28,870 nucleotides of DNA from Synura sp. LO234KE (Eukaryota; Sar; Synurophyceae; Synurales; Mallomonadaceae): positions 1 through 28,870 of the forward strand of contig VKHC01000017.1 of assembly GCA_015143735.1 (NCBI GenBank), read 5' to 3'. Shown here one piece after another: positions 1 through 10,338 of this stretch. The notes beneath the pieces are model-generated. The model searched no databases. It was not told where the DNA came from and saw only the letters and a list, made by a program, of their open reading frames with translations. The position numbers and the translations under genes were made by a program. Within the stretch, counting starts at the first letter, position 1; every line of letters starts with the position of its first letter.

Positions 1-364
1 TTTCGGCTATGTTTTGACATCCTGTCCTGTCTTTCATATCTACCTCTTAGTAATAAATAACTATTAGATTTTCCGCTGACTAGGGGCGGTGCAAAGAAGT
101 AATGCATGCGGGGTGCGGTATGGTTTATTTACATTTTCCAACCAGGTGAGAATACTAGGAACTATCTATTTCAACTTCTTCGGCTGGCTCAGTATATCTC
201 GTCGTAAAAATGGTATAATTAATCATACAATCAAAAGCATTTAATCTATACTAAAATATGAACAGGAAAATAATAAGCATCGAATCGACGTCTGCGATCA
301 CTAGACAGTTACGTACTCCTGTTCAAATCTAAGGGTGAGCACGAAGATGCATCCGAGCAGTAAC
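1..364. other. Left-edge intergenic sequence
   Basis: AT-rich DNA beyond the stop codon of the minus-strand dioxygenase gene. I see no convincing coding frame, RNA gene or repeat. It probably holds the 3' untranslated region and terminator of that gene. Confidence 0.5.
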
Positions 365-1480
365 TTAGGCCTGGTGCGTCCAAGTGGACCCAAGACTGAA
401 AGAGCACGAGGATAACTCAACGTCTTGCGTGAGCATTGAGGATTTAGAAAAGCTTAACTGCTTTGAATTGGTTGATACGTTTACAAGGGGGGCGGAGACT
501 TGGGGACATACTAGTCCACATTCAGGATGCATACCTGACGTGTGGCACACGTCGTGGGTACCTTTATTCTGGCAGACGGCTCGATCTCCACAGTCGCTCG
601 TCATACATTGCATCCAACAGTAGATCTCCCCGGCCGCACACTCCTCCAGATTGCGTTGGGCGTGGGGAGAGGCATGGTTTGATTCGGGTAGTCGGTGAAA
701 ATCCTGCCAGAAAGAAACGGCTTCTTTACTCGGTAAAACCATACGTGCCACAGTTACTCTCGATTTCTGTGTTTTCTTCACGCCATGTTCCAAGGGGTGA
801 ATGAAGTTAGAATGATCAAGGAATTGAGACAAGCCCTTCCCAACGAGGACAACAAGACTATTCTCTGGTGCCTCGACATCATACAATAGCCCATCATCTG
901 GATTTCTGACAACCAGGCCTCTTTCGGGAGAAAGGAGTAGGAAGAGGCCTTTATCAACATGCATATCCAATGTTAGGGATTCACTTTTATCCTGGTTTAT
1001 CCCCTTGCTCTCTGCTGCAGAATTGTCATAATGATGAAAATGATCCAAACTCTCCCGCGATACATAATTTACTGCATTATTTGGAAATAGAAGGCGTAAA
1101 ATATTTTGCTCCACAGCATCAAGATTACGCCGTAATTTGCTCATGGATTCATCGAATTCTCTATTACACGACATAGTGTGAAATTCTTTGGATTTAAGTG
1201 CGACGGTTCGCCTTGCTACTCCATTGGGAAACAAGGACTCGTGAAAATAAATATTATTTGTTTGATTCAGGCACGCAGGGAGATTGTCCCTGATGTACTT
1301 TAAAGGACTTGATATATCTAAATTTGGATCTTGAACCAAAAATATTCCACGGGCCATCCAATCCATTATGTCTGTCACATTAGGCAATGATACCGTTGCT
1401 GGAATCAATACACTGCAATACGCAGATTTGCATAGAAATAGTGCCCAAGTGAGAACTACCGGATGCAAAATTTGTCTCAT
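365..1480 (-). CDS. Secreted 2-oxoglutarate/Fe(II)-dependent dioxygenase-like protein with Cys-rich tail
   Basis: A single 371-codon open frame. Residues 1-22 look like a signal peptide: a short basic start, a hydrophobic stretch (VVLTWALFLC) and a plausible cleavage near AYC. Residues 171-249 have the layout of the 2OG-Fe(II) oxygenase double-stranded beta-helix. These are HVD (H174, D176), a second metal-ligand candidate H232, and R241 nine residues later, the usual spacing for the 2OG-binding Arg. GL, LVV and VLVG strands lie between them. After the barrel, residues 281-325 hold eight cysteines in an EGF/disulfide-like spacing, followed by a Ser-rich tail. The family hydroxylates or oxidises small molecules or protein side chains. 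A signal peptide and likely disulfides suggest action in the secretory pathway or outside the cell. The substrate cannot be named. A small 3' intron cannot be excluded. Confidence 0.83.
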   Translation of the reverse strand: MRQILHPVVLTWALFLCKSAYCSVLIPATVSLPNVTDIMDWMARGIFLVQDPNLDISSPLKYIRDNLPACLNQTNNIYFHESLFPNGVARRTVALKSKEFHTMSCNREFDESMSKLRRNLDAVEQNILRLLFPNNAVNYVSRESLDHFHHYDNSAAESKGINQDKSESLTLDMHVDKGLFLLLSPERGLVVRNPDDGLLYDVEAPENSLVVLVGKGLSQFLDHSNFIHPLEHGVKKTQKSRVTVARMVLPSKEAVSFWQDFHRLPESNHASPHAQRNLEECAAGEIYCWMQCMTSDCGDRAVCQNKGTHDVCHTSGMHPECGLVCPQVSAPLVNVSTNSKQLSFSKSSMLTQDVELSSCSFSLGSTWTHQA

Positions 1481-1519
1481 GAAATTTTATTAATTTATTT
1501 TGTCCCGAGGGTCAAACAA

Positions 1520-1550
1520 AAATTTAAAATCGAAGTTCGATTTTGAATTT
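1520..1550. promoter_or_regulatory. 31-bp near-perfect palindrome upstream of the dioxygenase gene
   Basis: The sequence is symmetric about G1535: all positions out to 1520 and 1550 pair, except T1525/G1545. The core is AAAATCGAA-G-TTCGATTTT (1526-1544). It lies 40-70 bp upstream of the minus-strand start codon at 1480, where a promoter or 5' UTR hairpin would sit. It could be a dimeric transcription-factor site, an RNA hairpin or a short transposon footprint. The function is inferred only from position. Confidence 0.5.
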
Positions 1551-1560
1551 TTTTTTGCAC

Positions 1561-1572
1561 TGTCATTTGACA
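1561..1572. promoter_or_regulatory. Short inverted repeat TGTCA-TT-TGACA
   Basis: A 5-bp inverted repeat with a 2-bp spacer, 11 bp beyond the larger palindrome and about 80-90 bp upstream of the dioxygenase start codon. It is the kind of half-site pair a dimeric DNA-binding protein could use. A 12-bp imperfect palindrome can easily arise by chance. Confidence 0.25.
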
Positions 1573-1867
1573 CGGCACGGCCTCTTCCCCCCGCTACCTA
1601 CAATACATAGGCCTGTGTGAACAAGCGTTGTAAATTATTTTTATTTGGTATTATAGTAACTAGCGTTAATTAGTTCTTCAAAGCGCTTCGTGCCCCTTAT
1701 AGAACGGATATACATACAGGCATATCTCCTAGGGATTACAAGTGAAAAGTAATAACGTTCTATTCTTAGCGCTCTGGTGGCCTTGGCAATAAATCATTCA
1801 AATATTTTGATTTTATTTACAAATATCGCCACCACCTGTTCATTATTTTCACGATGTTATAAATATG
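1573..1867. other. Gene-free spacer
   Basis: AT-rich DNA between the dioxygenase upstream region and the LINE remnant. I see no coding frame, RNA gene or clear repeat. Confidence 0.4.
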
Positions 1868-4700
1868 CTACCGGCTGATTGGTGGACAAAGTATTCTGTA
1901 AATCAAACACAGTAAAATGATGAGAAATTGTTCATTTTGATTAAACTGTGGAATCACTCGGGTTGATTGAATTCTACGCACCATGTCTGCGTAATGTGCC
2001 ATCCGTTTTGAATGCCATTTTCCGAGGGACCTAACGCATAGTAAACTAGGTGAGAAGACGGGGCTGACGTAGGAAGAAATCCTCGGCAATTTTGAAACGC
2101 CCTGAGTTTTAGAGTTGCAATTCAAAGGTTATAAACACCATGGCACAGATGGAAACCACAGGTCCGTTGTCAGTTGTAAACATTCGAGCGTGGCCCCGAA
2201 GGACTGTCGGGGAACATATGTCCCGAGCCGGATACAGCAAGCCCTATTGATTCCAGAGCAGGAAATGATGTTCTGTCGCCGGAGTGCGTTCTAACTCACA
2301 AAAGAGGAGGTCGTAAACAGCCAACCATGGGAAGGGACTGTGTGGATATCACCCTGTCCCGTGCCACGCCCGGGGTGGAAGGCTAGATTCTGTTGCCTTC
2401 CATTCCACCTCCATCCCTCTGTTCCATTGCATGCGGGGGGAGTACAATCGTGTAGCCGGCAAGGTCAAACAACTTCGAAACGACACTCCCAGCCGTTGCC
2501 AACGTAATATAATGAGTGGCTTAGACACCGAGTAAAAGGCTTTTTCCATATCCGAGGAGCAGCCAAACAACGGTCAGGGCTTGTCCCAGGCAGTCCCGAG
2601 GGTATGGAGAAGTTGCAAATTAGCCGAGTCTGTCCCACGCTTGAGTTGATAACCATCTTGGTTTTAAGATAAAAGTATGCCGGGCTTTTGGGGAAAATTT
2701 GTCATCCATTGGACAATTAGACCTCTGTTCTTAGTTCTCGGAGAACCTCCGCAAGCATAATCGGTCGCACTTCTTGTATCTTCTGTGAGATCCCTTTGGG
2801 AACTGGAACAATCTATTTCCGCTTCCATGCTTCTAGAGGTGAATAACGGGATCACGACATGGATACGAGATAGTTATGTGCTTCTTTTATCATCTCATAG
2901 GCCCAGTTCTGAATGTGTACCTATTGCAGATCGGAGGGGCTGTCGGAGAAGTGACCGTCCTTGCCGTGGACGATGTCGATGAACTCCGTTAACAAGGGTG
3001 AATGCTGGAGCAGTGATTAGTGGTCCGCCGTAGCGCTGTCCCGGTTAGGTACCCACCGAAGTGCTTGCCACAGGACATGTCAGGTGTCCGGAAATAACTT
3101 CCGTCGGACCACGGAAAGCGGATGTCTCTGGAAGGCTTCGTAGGGTCCATGGAGAACATCGCCCGGCGGAGAGTCCCACCATGAAGGGCCGGGGGGAGGG
3201 CGGGGGTTGGATCTGATAGTGTGTTCGTCATTTCTATCATGTTGGGATGTAGAGCTGCGGGAATTATAGGGCAGAGCTCTGGAGAGCCAAAGTCGAATTA
3301 TTCCAAGTGGGCGTCAGGGGTGTGTTCGTTGAGGGGGACTGGAGCCCTGTGTATTTATTCGCTCCTGCGCTGTTGTCCTCCCGTTGCGCGATGCAGGGAG
3401 ATAAGAGAGACGAATAGGCCTTTCTTTGTTGTTGCGAGCGTCGAGATTGTCCCAAGAAGTTCGAGAATGGAGATCAGCGCAATCCTTAGACTGATTCGAT
3501 TGACGACATCGAAAAATCGCCACTCCTGAGGGGTGAGACCGTTGCCCCGTAGCTCCGCAAGCGTGCCAGCCTGAAAGTCCAGCTTGACCACCACACGTTC
3601 CACTCGCGCAAAACCGCTGAAATATCGACGGGTATTTCGAGGGGAGAACGCCAGTGTGTCAGACGTTTCAGAAGTGGAAGTACCCTGAGATGGCACTGAA
3701 TCTTGACCTTTGCTATGACTTGGACTTGGAGAGCTGCTGCATAGGTAGGGCTCCAGTGTTCTTTTGTACCGATTGCATTTCCATGTCCGCCGCTCCGGTG
3801 CCGCCGCGAGCGTGATGATGGAGGAGCTTAGGTGATCGATCCAGGTGTACGGAGGCAGACGTCGGAGTCAATCGAGTACCATCCAATCGAATCCAATGCA
3901 CCTCCAGTGAGTCTTTGAAACGTTGGAGCTGATGATCAAAGGGGCGAAATCCACGTAGTTGCAGTGTTTTGGATTGACCATAGGACTGGCTGAACCGGGC
4001 CCGAGACGCCGGCAATGGAAGACCCGAGAAGGGGGCAAGAACGGGACGGTATAGTGGTCCGACGAACTAATCCGTTGTCTCGCGTCACGGGTTTCGTATT
4101 ATTGCAAGAGCTGGAGGGTAGGGCTGTTGAAAAGGGCGGAATCTATCTCTGAGCCTCCAGTGAGGTTAGGGGACTGAATCGTTACAAATATCATGTCTGG
4201 GAGTAGCTTTGTGTGCGGGATGTGTACCCTATGGATTCTGCCCAGCGTTGTAACGGCGCTATGTACCTGCCCCGTCTGGTCGTTGAAATCACCCCCACAG
4301 AGGGAGCGGTTGTTCGGGCGCGCAAGGTGTCGATGGAGCCAGGATTGAATGGTTCGTTGAACGAAGTGTAGCGGGGATCTGGAACGGCCAGTAGGTCGCG
4401 ATACAGTAGGAATGGCAATAAGCACTTCATTCACAACACAGAGCTGGGAGGTATCCGATTCGAAATGGATCAACGATGGACGCTATGCAGTCCGTAGATG
4501 TGGAAATGCACTATACAAAAACCATTCACCTTCCCTACTGGGCCGTGGTGGGAGAAATCAAATGCATCTGGGTGGAGTTGGAGAAAATCATCTAGCGCTC
4601 GAGAGCCAAATGCTTCACTAGTGCGAGCAGGGGTGGCCGACAAGGGCAAGGGGGGTAGAAGGGGACTCAACTGGGGCTTTGGTGGGCTCACTAGGAGATG
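1868..4700 (-). mobile_element. Decayed non-LTR retrotransposon (LINE) with APE-type endonuclease and reverse transcriptase
   Basis: The minus strand carries LINE ORF2 fragments in the correct order, in shifting frames. At 4473-4099 an endonuclease/exonuclease/phosphatase piece shows a tryptophan-containing WLHRHL helix, the catalytic GGDFND (about 4296-4282) and, near its end, EIDSALFNSP, matching the family's S-R-I-D-Y-I-L-x-S block. At about 2855-2700 comes RPIMLAEVLREL, equivalent to the RT1 region 'RPI-L--V-YK'. At about 2560-2480 comes SDMEKAFYSVSKP, equivalent to the RT 'D-EKAFDSVS' block. At about 2380-2300 comes FHPGRGTGQGD, then after a +1 shift SPFPWLAVYDLL, the GxGQGD block of RT. 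I could not find an intact FADD catalytic box. Many stops and frameshifts show it is inactive. The segment looks more GC-rich than its flanks. Both ends are approximate, and I found no poly-A tail or target-site duplication. Confidence 0.78.
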
Positions 4701-5188
4701 GGTTCTAGAATAGGCAATGCTGTTCCCCTCACTTCGCCATTATAATCCAGCAGAGTATGGTAAGGATACTGCGGAACGCGTTGGCAAAGGTAGCTGTGGT
4801 TTGCCGCTTGATACCATGTGATGGAAGCCGCCGTCATGCCATTAATCAGAGTGAGCTAAATATGCAATAATGGACCGGATGAATGCTGGGAGAACCCAGG
4901 CGCTGAAAAACTTCAAGTCTGGGAAGGCACGGGAGGGCGAGTCCACGGATCTGGTCCAATAATTGTCTTTGATAGCAAAGTGATATTCTCTTCCTCTTAC
5001 GTATGTGTTGGGAATCTTTCTCTTTACCTTATATATGTTATTTTTCGTGAGCGATAGCAAATATACTAACAGCGCCACCGACAAAGCCAACGCGCCGTGA
5101 GCGTATTTAAAACCCTAATATTCACTCGTATATACACTTAAAATTAGGAGACTTAGAATTTTAAAGTAATCAAATCGATTCTGTACAT
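4701..5188. other. Gene-free spacer
   Basis: The region between the LINE remnant and the tandem repeat. The only open stretch, on the minus strand at 5090-4842, begins with TTG and contains donor-like GTAAGA, so I do not call it a gene. Confidence 0.4.
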
Positions 5189-5423
5189 ATATTTGCTCAC
5201 TACCAACGACTGAAGCCCTTCGTCATTAGCGTGTGAAGGGCTCACTCCTGCCACCGCAACTGCTACCAACGACTCAAGCCCTTCGTCATTAGCGTCTGAG
5301 GGGCTCACTACTGCCACCAATATAAATTCATCGAGATCAACAGCTGAGAATATCAGCGATTCCAGATCAGACTCTGAGATCAGCGATTATGGATCGCTTC
5401 TAGCGCAAACAATTCAACGCTAG
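5189..5423 (+). pseudogene. Decayed Ser/Thr-rich coding fragment
   Basis: The frame ACC at 5202 to TAG at 5421-5423 is open except for one TGA inside the first tandem repeat. It encodes a low-complexity Ser/Thr/Asn stretch, then an acidic Ser-rich part (SDSRSDSEISDYGSLLAQTI). It ends just before the ORF at 5426, which lies in another frame. The comparable position upstream of the related copy at 12353 also reads SED...QTIR. So this may be the 5' part of the same decayed element, cut by a frameshift. No protein family is recognised. Confidence 0.35.
5201..5318 (+). repeat. 63-bp tandem direct repeat, two copies
   Basis: Copy 1 starts at 5201 and copy 2 at 5264. The first 55 bp match with four substitutions, and the period of 63 keeps the reading frame (21 codons). 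The encoded unit is Ser/Thr-rich: TNDSSPSSLASEGLTTAT in copy 2. Copy 1 has TGA where copy 2 has TCA. A partial third unit (GCTCACTACCAAC) may precede copy 1. Confidence 0.85.
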
Positions 5424-5425
5424 CC

Positions 5426-5635
5426 ATGTCACGTTTACACCGGACACTGTATTTGACAATCAACGGATGTCAAAAGAATACAGGACTTTTACCAAGCAGA
5501 CAATCAACTTCGACAAATCTGTTTGGAACTATTCTGGTGGTGTTTGAAATGGTGAACACCAATGATTGGCAATATTCACATTCGAGTCATCAGCCTAGTC
5601 GACGAGTCGTCATAAGACCTGGAAATTATACTTGA
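5426..5635 (+). pseudogene. Unrecognised ORF, copy 1 of a diverged pair
   Basis: A 69-codon frame starting SRLHRTLYLTI and ending HSSHQPSRRVVIRPG. It shares its start, a central TSTN-FG-IL block and its end with the frame at 12353-12550, although the DNA has diverged to roughly three-quarters identity in the best blocks. Both copies stay open in the same frame from end to end, which suggests the family was once translated. The DNA match continues about 120 bp past the stop (to about 5755). No domain is recognised. It is either a fragment of an uncharacterised transposon gene or a small lineage-specific gene family. Confidence 0.35.
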
Positions 5636-5755
5636 CTTGCATCAGTAGTTGATTAATATCACTACGGGGTCCGCTCATCAGCCAATCTATCTACTCCATT
5701 ACTAACGAACCCGAAATACTAGGGGATGAGTCAGAGTGGTACTAATGAGATGCAC
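5429..5755 (+). repeat. Dispersed repeat, copy 1 (partner at 12353-12650)
   Basis: Matching blocks, in the same order and orientation, include TCACGTTTACAC / TCGCGTTTAAAC, ACACTGTATTTGA / ACTCTGTATTTGA, ACATTCGAGT, CATAAGACCTGGAA, TTGACTTGCAT and GAACCCGAAATA. The middle is looser. The pair is about 6.9 kb apart and straddles the sensor-kinase gene. Confidence 0.7.
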
Positions 5756-6474
5756 AGTCGATCTTACCGCTTTTGAACTCGATTGGACATGTGATTTGTT
5801 TTACTTATTTTTCTCAATAAATATATATATTTGCATTAGGGAGAGCTCAGTTGGCAAGATATTTGAAGTTTAGACATGTAAAAACAAATAGAAAAAGGGA
5901 CAAAATTTGTATAGTGGTGGTTATATAATTACAAATCAACTAGTGCTCGCAAATATAGTTGCGGAGCTTCGACCTCAACTATATTAGTGTATCTGCACGT
6001 TGCGATATTGCTCTCCACTAGGAAGACGAGGACGGCACGAGAAGTACAGTGGGCTGATGAACCCCCACCGCATGGTCAGGAATACGACCAATATGCCTTA
6101 TTGTGACGACTTGGTTTAAAAAATGCGCCCATTTCTTCAAGATTAGTTAGCTACTCCAACAATTTTGATTAGTAGTGGGTTAGGCTTATTTGTATTTACC
6201 TGTTTGTATTTAAATCCTTCTACCAAAACGAGAATTTTTGCCACGAAATAACGATATGAGACCTCAATCATCTAATTAATATCTTCTCATCAATATTCCC
6301 AGCAATCAGGTATTAAAAGCGGCAACGACAGCAGAAGTACTAAAATGGCAACGCTTTCTACCTTCCTGCCTTGATATACTTGAGTGGCCTTTTCATGCTA
6401 AGAACTTCATTCACATCACGCGAAACCTTCGCTTCCATCTGAATCTGATTGGAATTCTCTAGGCGCTGCGGAAG
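5756..6474. other. Gene-free spacer with one strong hairpin
   Basis: AT-rich DNA downstream of the sensor-kinase stop codon. AATATAGTTG (5952-5961) and CAACTATATT (5976-5985) form a perfect 10-bp stem with a 14-nt loop. I see no coding frame or RNA gene that I can support. Confidence 0.45.
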
Positions 6475-9400
6475 TTAGCAACGCAATGGATAACTAGTAA
6501 TGCGTACGCGCTGCGTTCCGTTTATAGAAAGGGCATCCAGTCCTTCGCTCTTCAGCATTTCCTTCACATCCGATATACATTTAGCGAGAGGATTAGATCG
6601 CTGGGTTTTTGTTGTGGAGGAAGATGAAAACGAGCGCAACATAGAAACCCTTTTATCCGCAGCAATCATATTATGAACAGCATCAACGAATATTTTCAAA
6701 TAGATGGATTCTACAGGTTTGGTCGCGAATATGTGCATGCCATATTTGAATGCTTCATCTTGGATCGATAGCGCCGAGTTTGCTGACATGCCTACGATTA
6801 GAACACCGTTACGATTTCTATTTGCAGTTTGAATCGATTCCCTCCATTCCCGAAAAGCACTAAGCATTTCTGGGCCAGAAAGTCTTGGCTGATTGCAGGG
6901 ACAGAGACAAGAGTACGGTAAATGATTGAGGATGAGTGCCAGAATGACATATTCGATTCAAATCAGTGTATCACTAATAGCGAGTGTAGTATGGTCAAGT
7001 GCTGTACAATTTAGAGTTAGAAGTCAATGGAATGGTGGATTTGAGGAATATGGAAAAAACGCAACGAAACTTAAGAACAAACAGTCAAACTAAAACGAAG
7101 TTGTTAGCCCCCCGCACGTTTGTAATTACGTACCATCACGAAATCGGTGATGACCAAGTCGAATTCTTTGGTCTTCATCAGATCCAATCCTTCCTGTCCA
7201 TCATTAGCGACTGTGACAATGCCTTTCGATATGACTTTGAGGTAATGCTTCATTACTTTCTGAATCGCTACGCTGTCTTCCACCAACAGGATGCGTATCG
7301 GACGTACAAACGCAGATGAACATTGATTATATGGCACTGTTCTGCTGAATTCTCGTCCTCCACTGACGGACGACCCTCCAGATAAAACCCTACCGTCATT
7401 TTTACTGGACGTGGGTAATAGAAACCGTGCCAGTCGAGCGAAGTAACAGTATGGCTCGAGCGCAGCCCCTGTCCAAGTCCTGGAAGGAGTGGAGGCACTT
7501 CGGGAATAATGAGGTCTGGTCCCGGGCCGCGAGCTTCCCCCATCTTCCCTACCCACCCGACTAGACGCTTCACTCCGTCGACTAGTAGTAATGTCCGATC
7601 GTCCGCTCACTCGCATAACCTCGGAAGCTATGTTCAACCGTTTAAAACGCTCTGTAGGTTTGAAAGAAGGCCGAGACTGCTCCACCACCGGGGAACGATC
7701 TCCCACCAGTGAACCCTTTCGAGCGTTAGTGACACAGTCATCCGATGGAGACAAATCATCAATGTCCCGCTTAGCAACAGGATTCACCCGCGAGCTCCTC
7801 GAGCGATACAGAAGCGGAGTCCTGTACTTCTCGGATTCTATTGCAGTACGCGGCGCCTCATCTGCTTTCTCCTCGCCATTACTAACACGAAAGGTGAGGC
7901 ATAGAAAATTCATATACTTGGCATTTAGACTAACTGTAAAGTATTCTAAATACAAGTAAGAGTACAAAAACAAACACAGAACTCCGGCCGTTACGAGCAA
8001 AATAGATTTGCTGTCAGCCCTCACTTACAGTATCTGAGGAGTTTCCCAGAATCTGAAGCTTGATACCGACGTGGGACTTGGAACCTTATGAGGGCCAATG
8101 ACCGCTGACGAATCCTGATTTTGATTCTCGTGAACAGACTCCAGAGAAGAATCCGATGGAAGTGCCAGAGTCATTGGAACTTTACCGTGGGTCCCACCAA
8201 CCGCCCTTGGTGGGAATAACCGAGTATTGTCAGGCACATCAGCGTGTACGGGAAACTGCTCTTGCTTCTTTCCATTACGGGAAACTGAGGCTGTGACTGC
8301 GGTGGGGATTGTTGCTCGACTTTGAAATAACTTCGTTTTCTGCGACTCCAGTGCGTCCTTTCCTCCATCTAATAATGGGAATTCCATGCTCGACTCGAGA
8401 GCATTACCAGAGACCATCATACACTCGTGACAATCCTCCTCTGAAATACGAGAAGTGGTGTGTGTGGCAGGAGGGCATTGGTGTTCTACCGCCGATAAAC
8501 ACCTGGCCGAGGCTGAGGTACAGTCAGCAAAGTTGAAAGGAAGCTCGTACGCGAAATCATACTCTATTTTTCCATCGTGTATTTCTGCGGCATGACAGAT
8601 ACACATCGAGTTTATTGATTTTCGAGGACATTCTTGAAGCGGTGGAGGAGTAGACGTGGAGCACGGAACGACTGGAACGACCGTTGAAGTTCTCCCGGAG
8701 ATGGGAGCAGTCGCAACTCGTGGATCGCTGGGCAACTGAAGAGCAGGGGAAGTTACCAGACGCATATTTCCATGATGAACAAGTAGGAGCCGTTGAATTT
8801 CCGCCTGAATACGCTTTTCCTTATTCTCGGAGGTCAGGGTCTTGGCGTCCATGACCTGACTGCAGCGGAATCGGATGGTCACCATTGTTTCCCTACTTCC
8901 TAAAGATGCACACTTGCCCACTTTACGCTCTTGATATTCGTTAATTTGGTCGCTGAAGCATGGAATACATGACGACGAGGTTGAATCACCGCTACTTGGT
9001 TGCAATTTTAAAACGTTGGGATAAATGTCATCGACATCCATAGTTGTAACCTCGTTCGTTTGGTGGGCGCATACGCATACGGACACGTATTCGTACTTTA
9101 ATTGCAATCTTTTCATGGTCAAGGAGAAGAGGAGGTGTAAAGCATCCGGATAGGCGATCATGGGATGTTTTTGGAAGTACGTGCGATCCACACAAAGGTA
9201 TCTCTTCGAATAATCTATTGAATGGACTGTGTTATAAGACTCCTCAATCACTTGACCAATATCGCAAGAGATAAAATTCTTTGTTTTGCTGAGCGAATCA
9301 ATTAGTAAATATGATTTTCTTAGCGACGCGTAGTCCTCTACATTTTGACTAATAAACATAGCCGAAGTCAATATTGAATCGACAGAGCGCTGTATGTTCT

Positions 9401-10338
9401 TAGCAGATAGAAATGAAAGTGGAGTGGATATAATTGCTTGTTCATCGCTGCTGCCAAAATATTTGTCGTCTCTCTTAATTGAAGTAATGGAATTAAGGCC
9501 ATCTTGTAATTGATGTAAAACAGATACATTCATATTCAATGCCATTACCGGAGTTCGAATATCGTGAAGAACGTCAGCTATAATATCGATGGAATTACGT
9601 AAAATCTCTTGCTTCATTTGCACGGCGAGTGCAACGATTCTGGAAATATTTTGTAATGTGGCACGCATTACCGTGGATAACCCTGTATTTGGTTTCAAAT
9701 CTAATAAGATTATCTTCCCAACGCATGATTTCTCCACGAATATTTTCTGCTCCTCAGCCCACTTTACATCCACGAGCTCATCTTCAATCGCAGTAAGTTC
9801 ATCAGCAATTTTATTCGAACACTGACCACTGCTTTTTTCAACAAATTTGACAAGTTTCTGGACGACTTCCCTATGAATATTATCAGTGGTGTCCCAAACG
9901 CTTTGAAAACCATCTAGATATATAATTGCCACATCAACCTGCACATCACAAAGAAGTTACTCCTGTCAATAGAATAAAATATGCAACGAAAAAAATTCCA
10001 ACCTGAAACGAAGTCAGCAATAGAGAAGTCATTTCTAGCATACTGCGATCAACCAGGGAATCAACACCAATATTATCTACGTGGTTTCTGCGGAAAACAG
10101 GCATAATCTTATTAGCTGGGCTGAAAATCAAGTGCGTAAGTGCGAAGCACCAGACCGAGTAGAAAATGTGGAAACTGTATGTTTTTTATTCTCCTCGAAT
10201 TACTTGGAAGTTTCTCGAGAACTTGGAACGAAGAAATATTGCTGATCCACGTTCGGTCCGATTCGATAATATTTTCCTACCTTGTAACGGTGTCGCAATA
10301 TTTCTGGGAATAACTCCATATACAAATTTAAGATTCAT
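6475..10338 (-). CDS. Hybrid histidine-kinase-like protein: GAF-like region, DHp helix with His, degenerate ATPase domain, long linker, receiver domain
   Basis: The model has five exons: 10338-10281, 10115-10003, 9938-8029, 7881-7134 and 6888-6475, giving 1080 aa. All junctions keep frame with GT-AG ends. The last intron splits the receiver exactly after DFVM, and the next exon resumes with PRLSGPEML as expected. No membrane segment is predicted; residues ~30-165 resemble a GAF-type sensor. The dimerisation helix holds VLHDIRTP with H182, the normal phosphorylated His. The following ATPase-like region ends in the usual LLLVHHGNMRL helix, but I find no Asn of the N box and no DxGxG or GxG lid motifs. 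A Ser/Pro-rich linker of several hundred residues follows. The C-terminal receiver has E895/D896, phospho-acceptor D940 (VITDFVM), S978 and K1000. It is probably a phosphorelay or signalling protein that cannot itself bind ATP normally. The start Met follows an in-frame stop. The first intron uses the second of two nearby AGs. Confidence 0.82.

Noticed and set aside
384-1176. Plus-strand open frames across the dioxygenase gene
   Set aside because: They lie antisense to a longer frame with a signal peptide and recognisable 2OG motifs, and have no family features.
4842-5090. 82-codon minus-strand frame with a hydrophobic start
   Set aside because: It begins with TTG rather than ATG, has no family resemblance and contains donor-like GTAAGA; most likely chance.
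7883-8024. Apparent transmembrane segment in the kinase reading frame (ILLVTAGVLCLFLYSYLYL)
   Set aside because: It lies inside the modelled 7882-8028 intron. The GTAAGT donor and GTTAG acceptor join the flanking exons in frame, so the segment is probably not translated.
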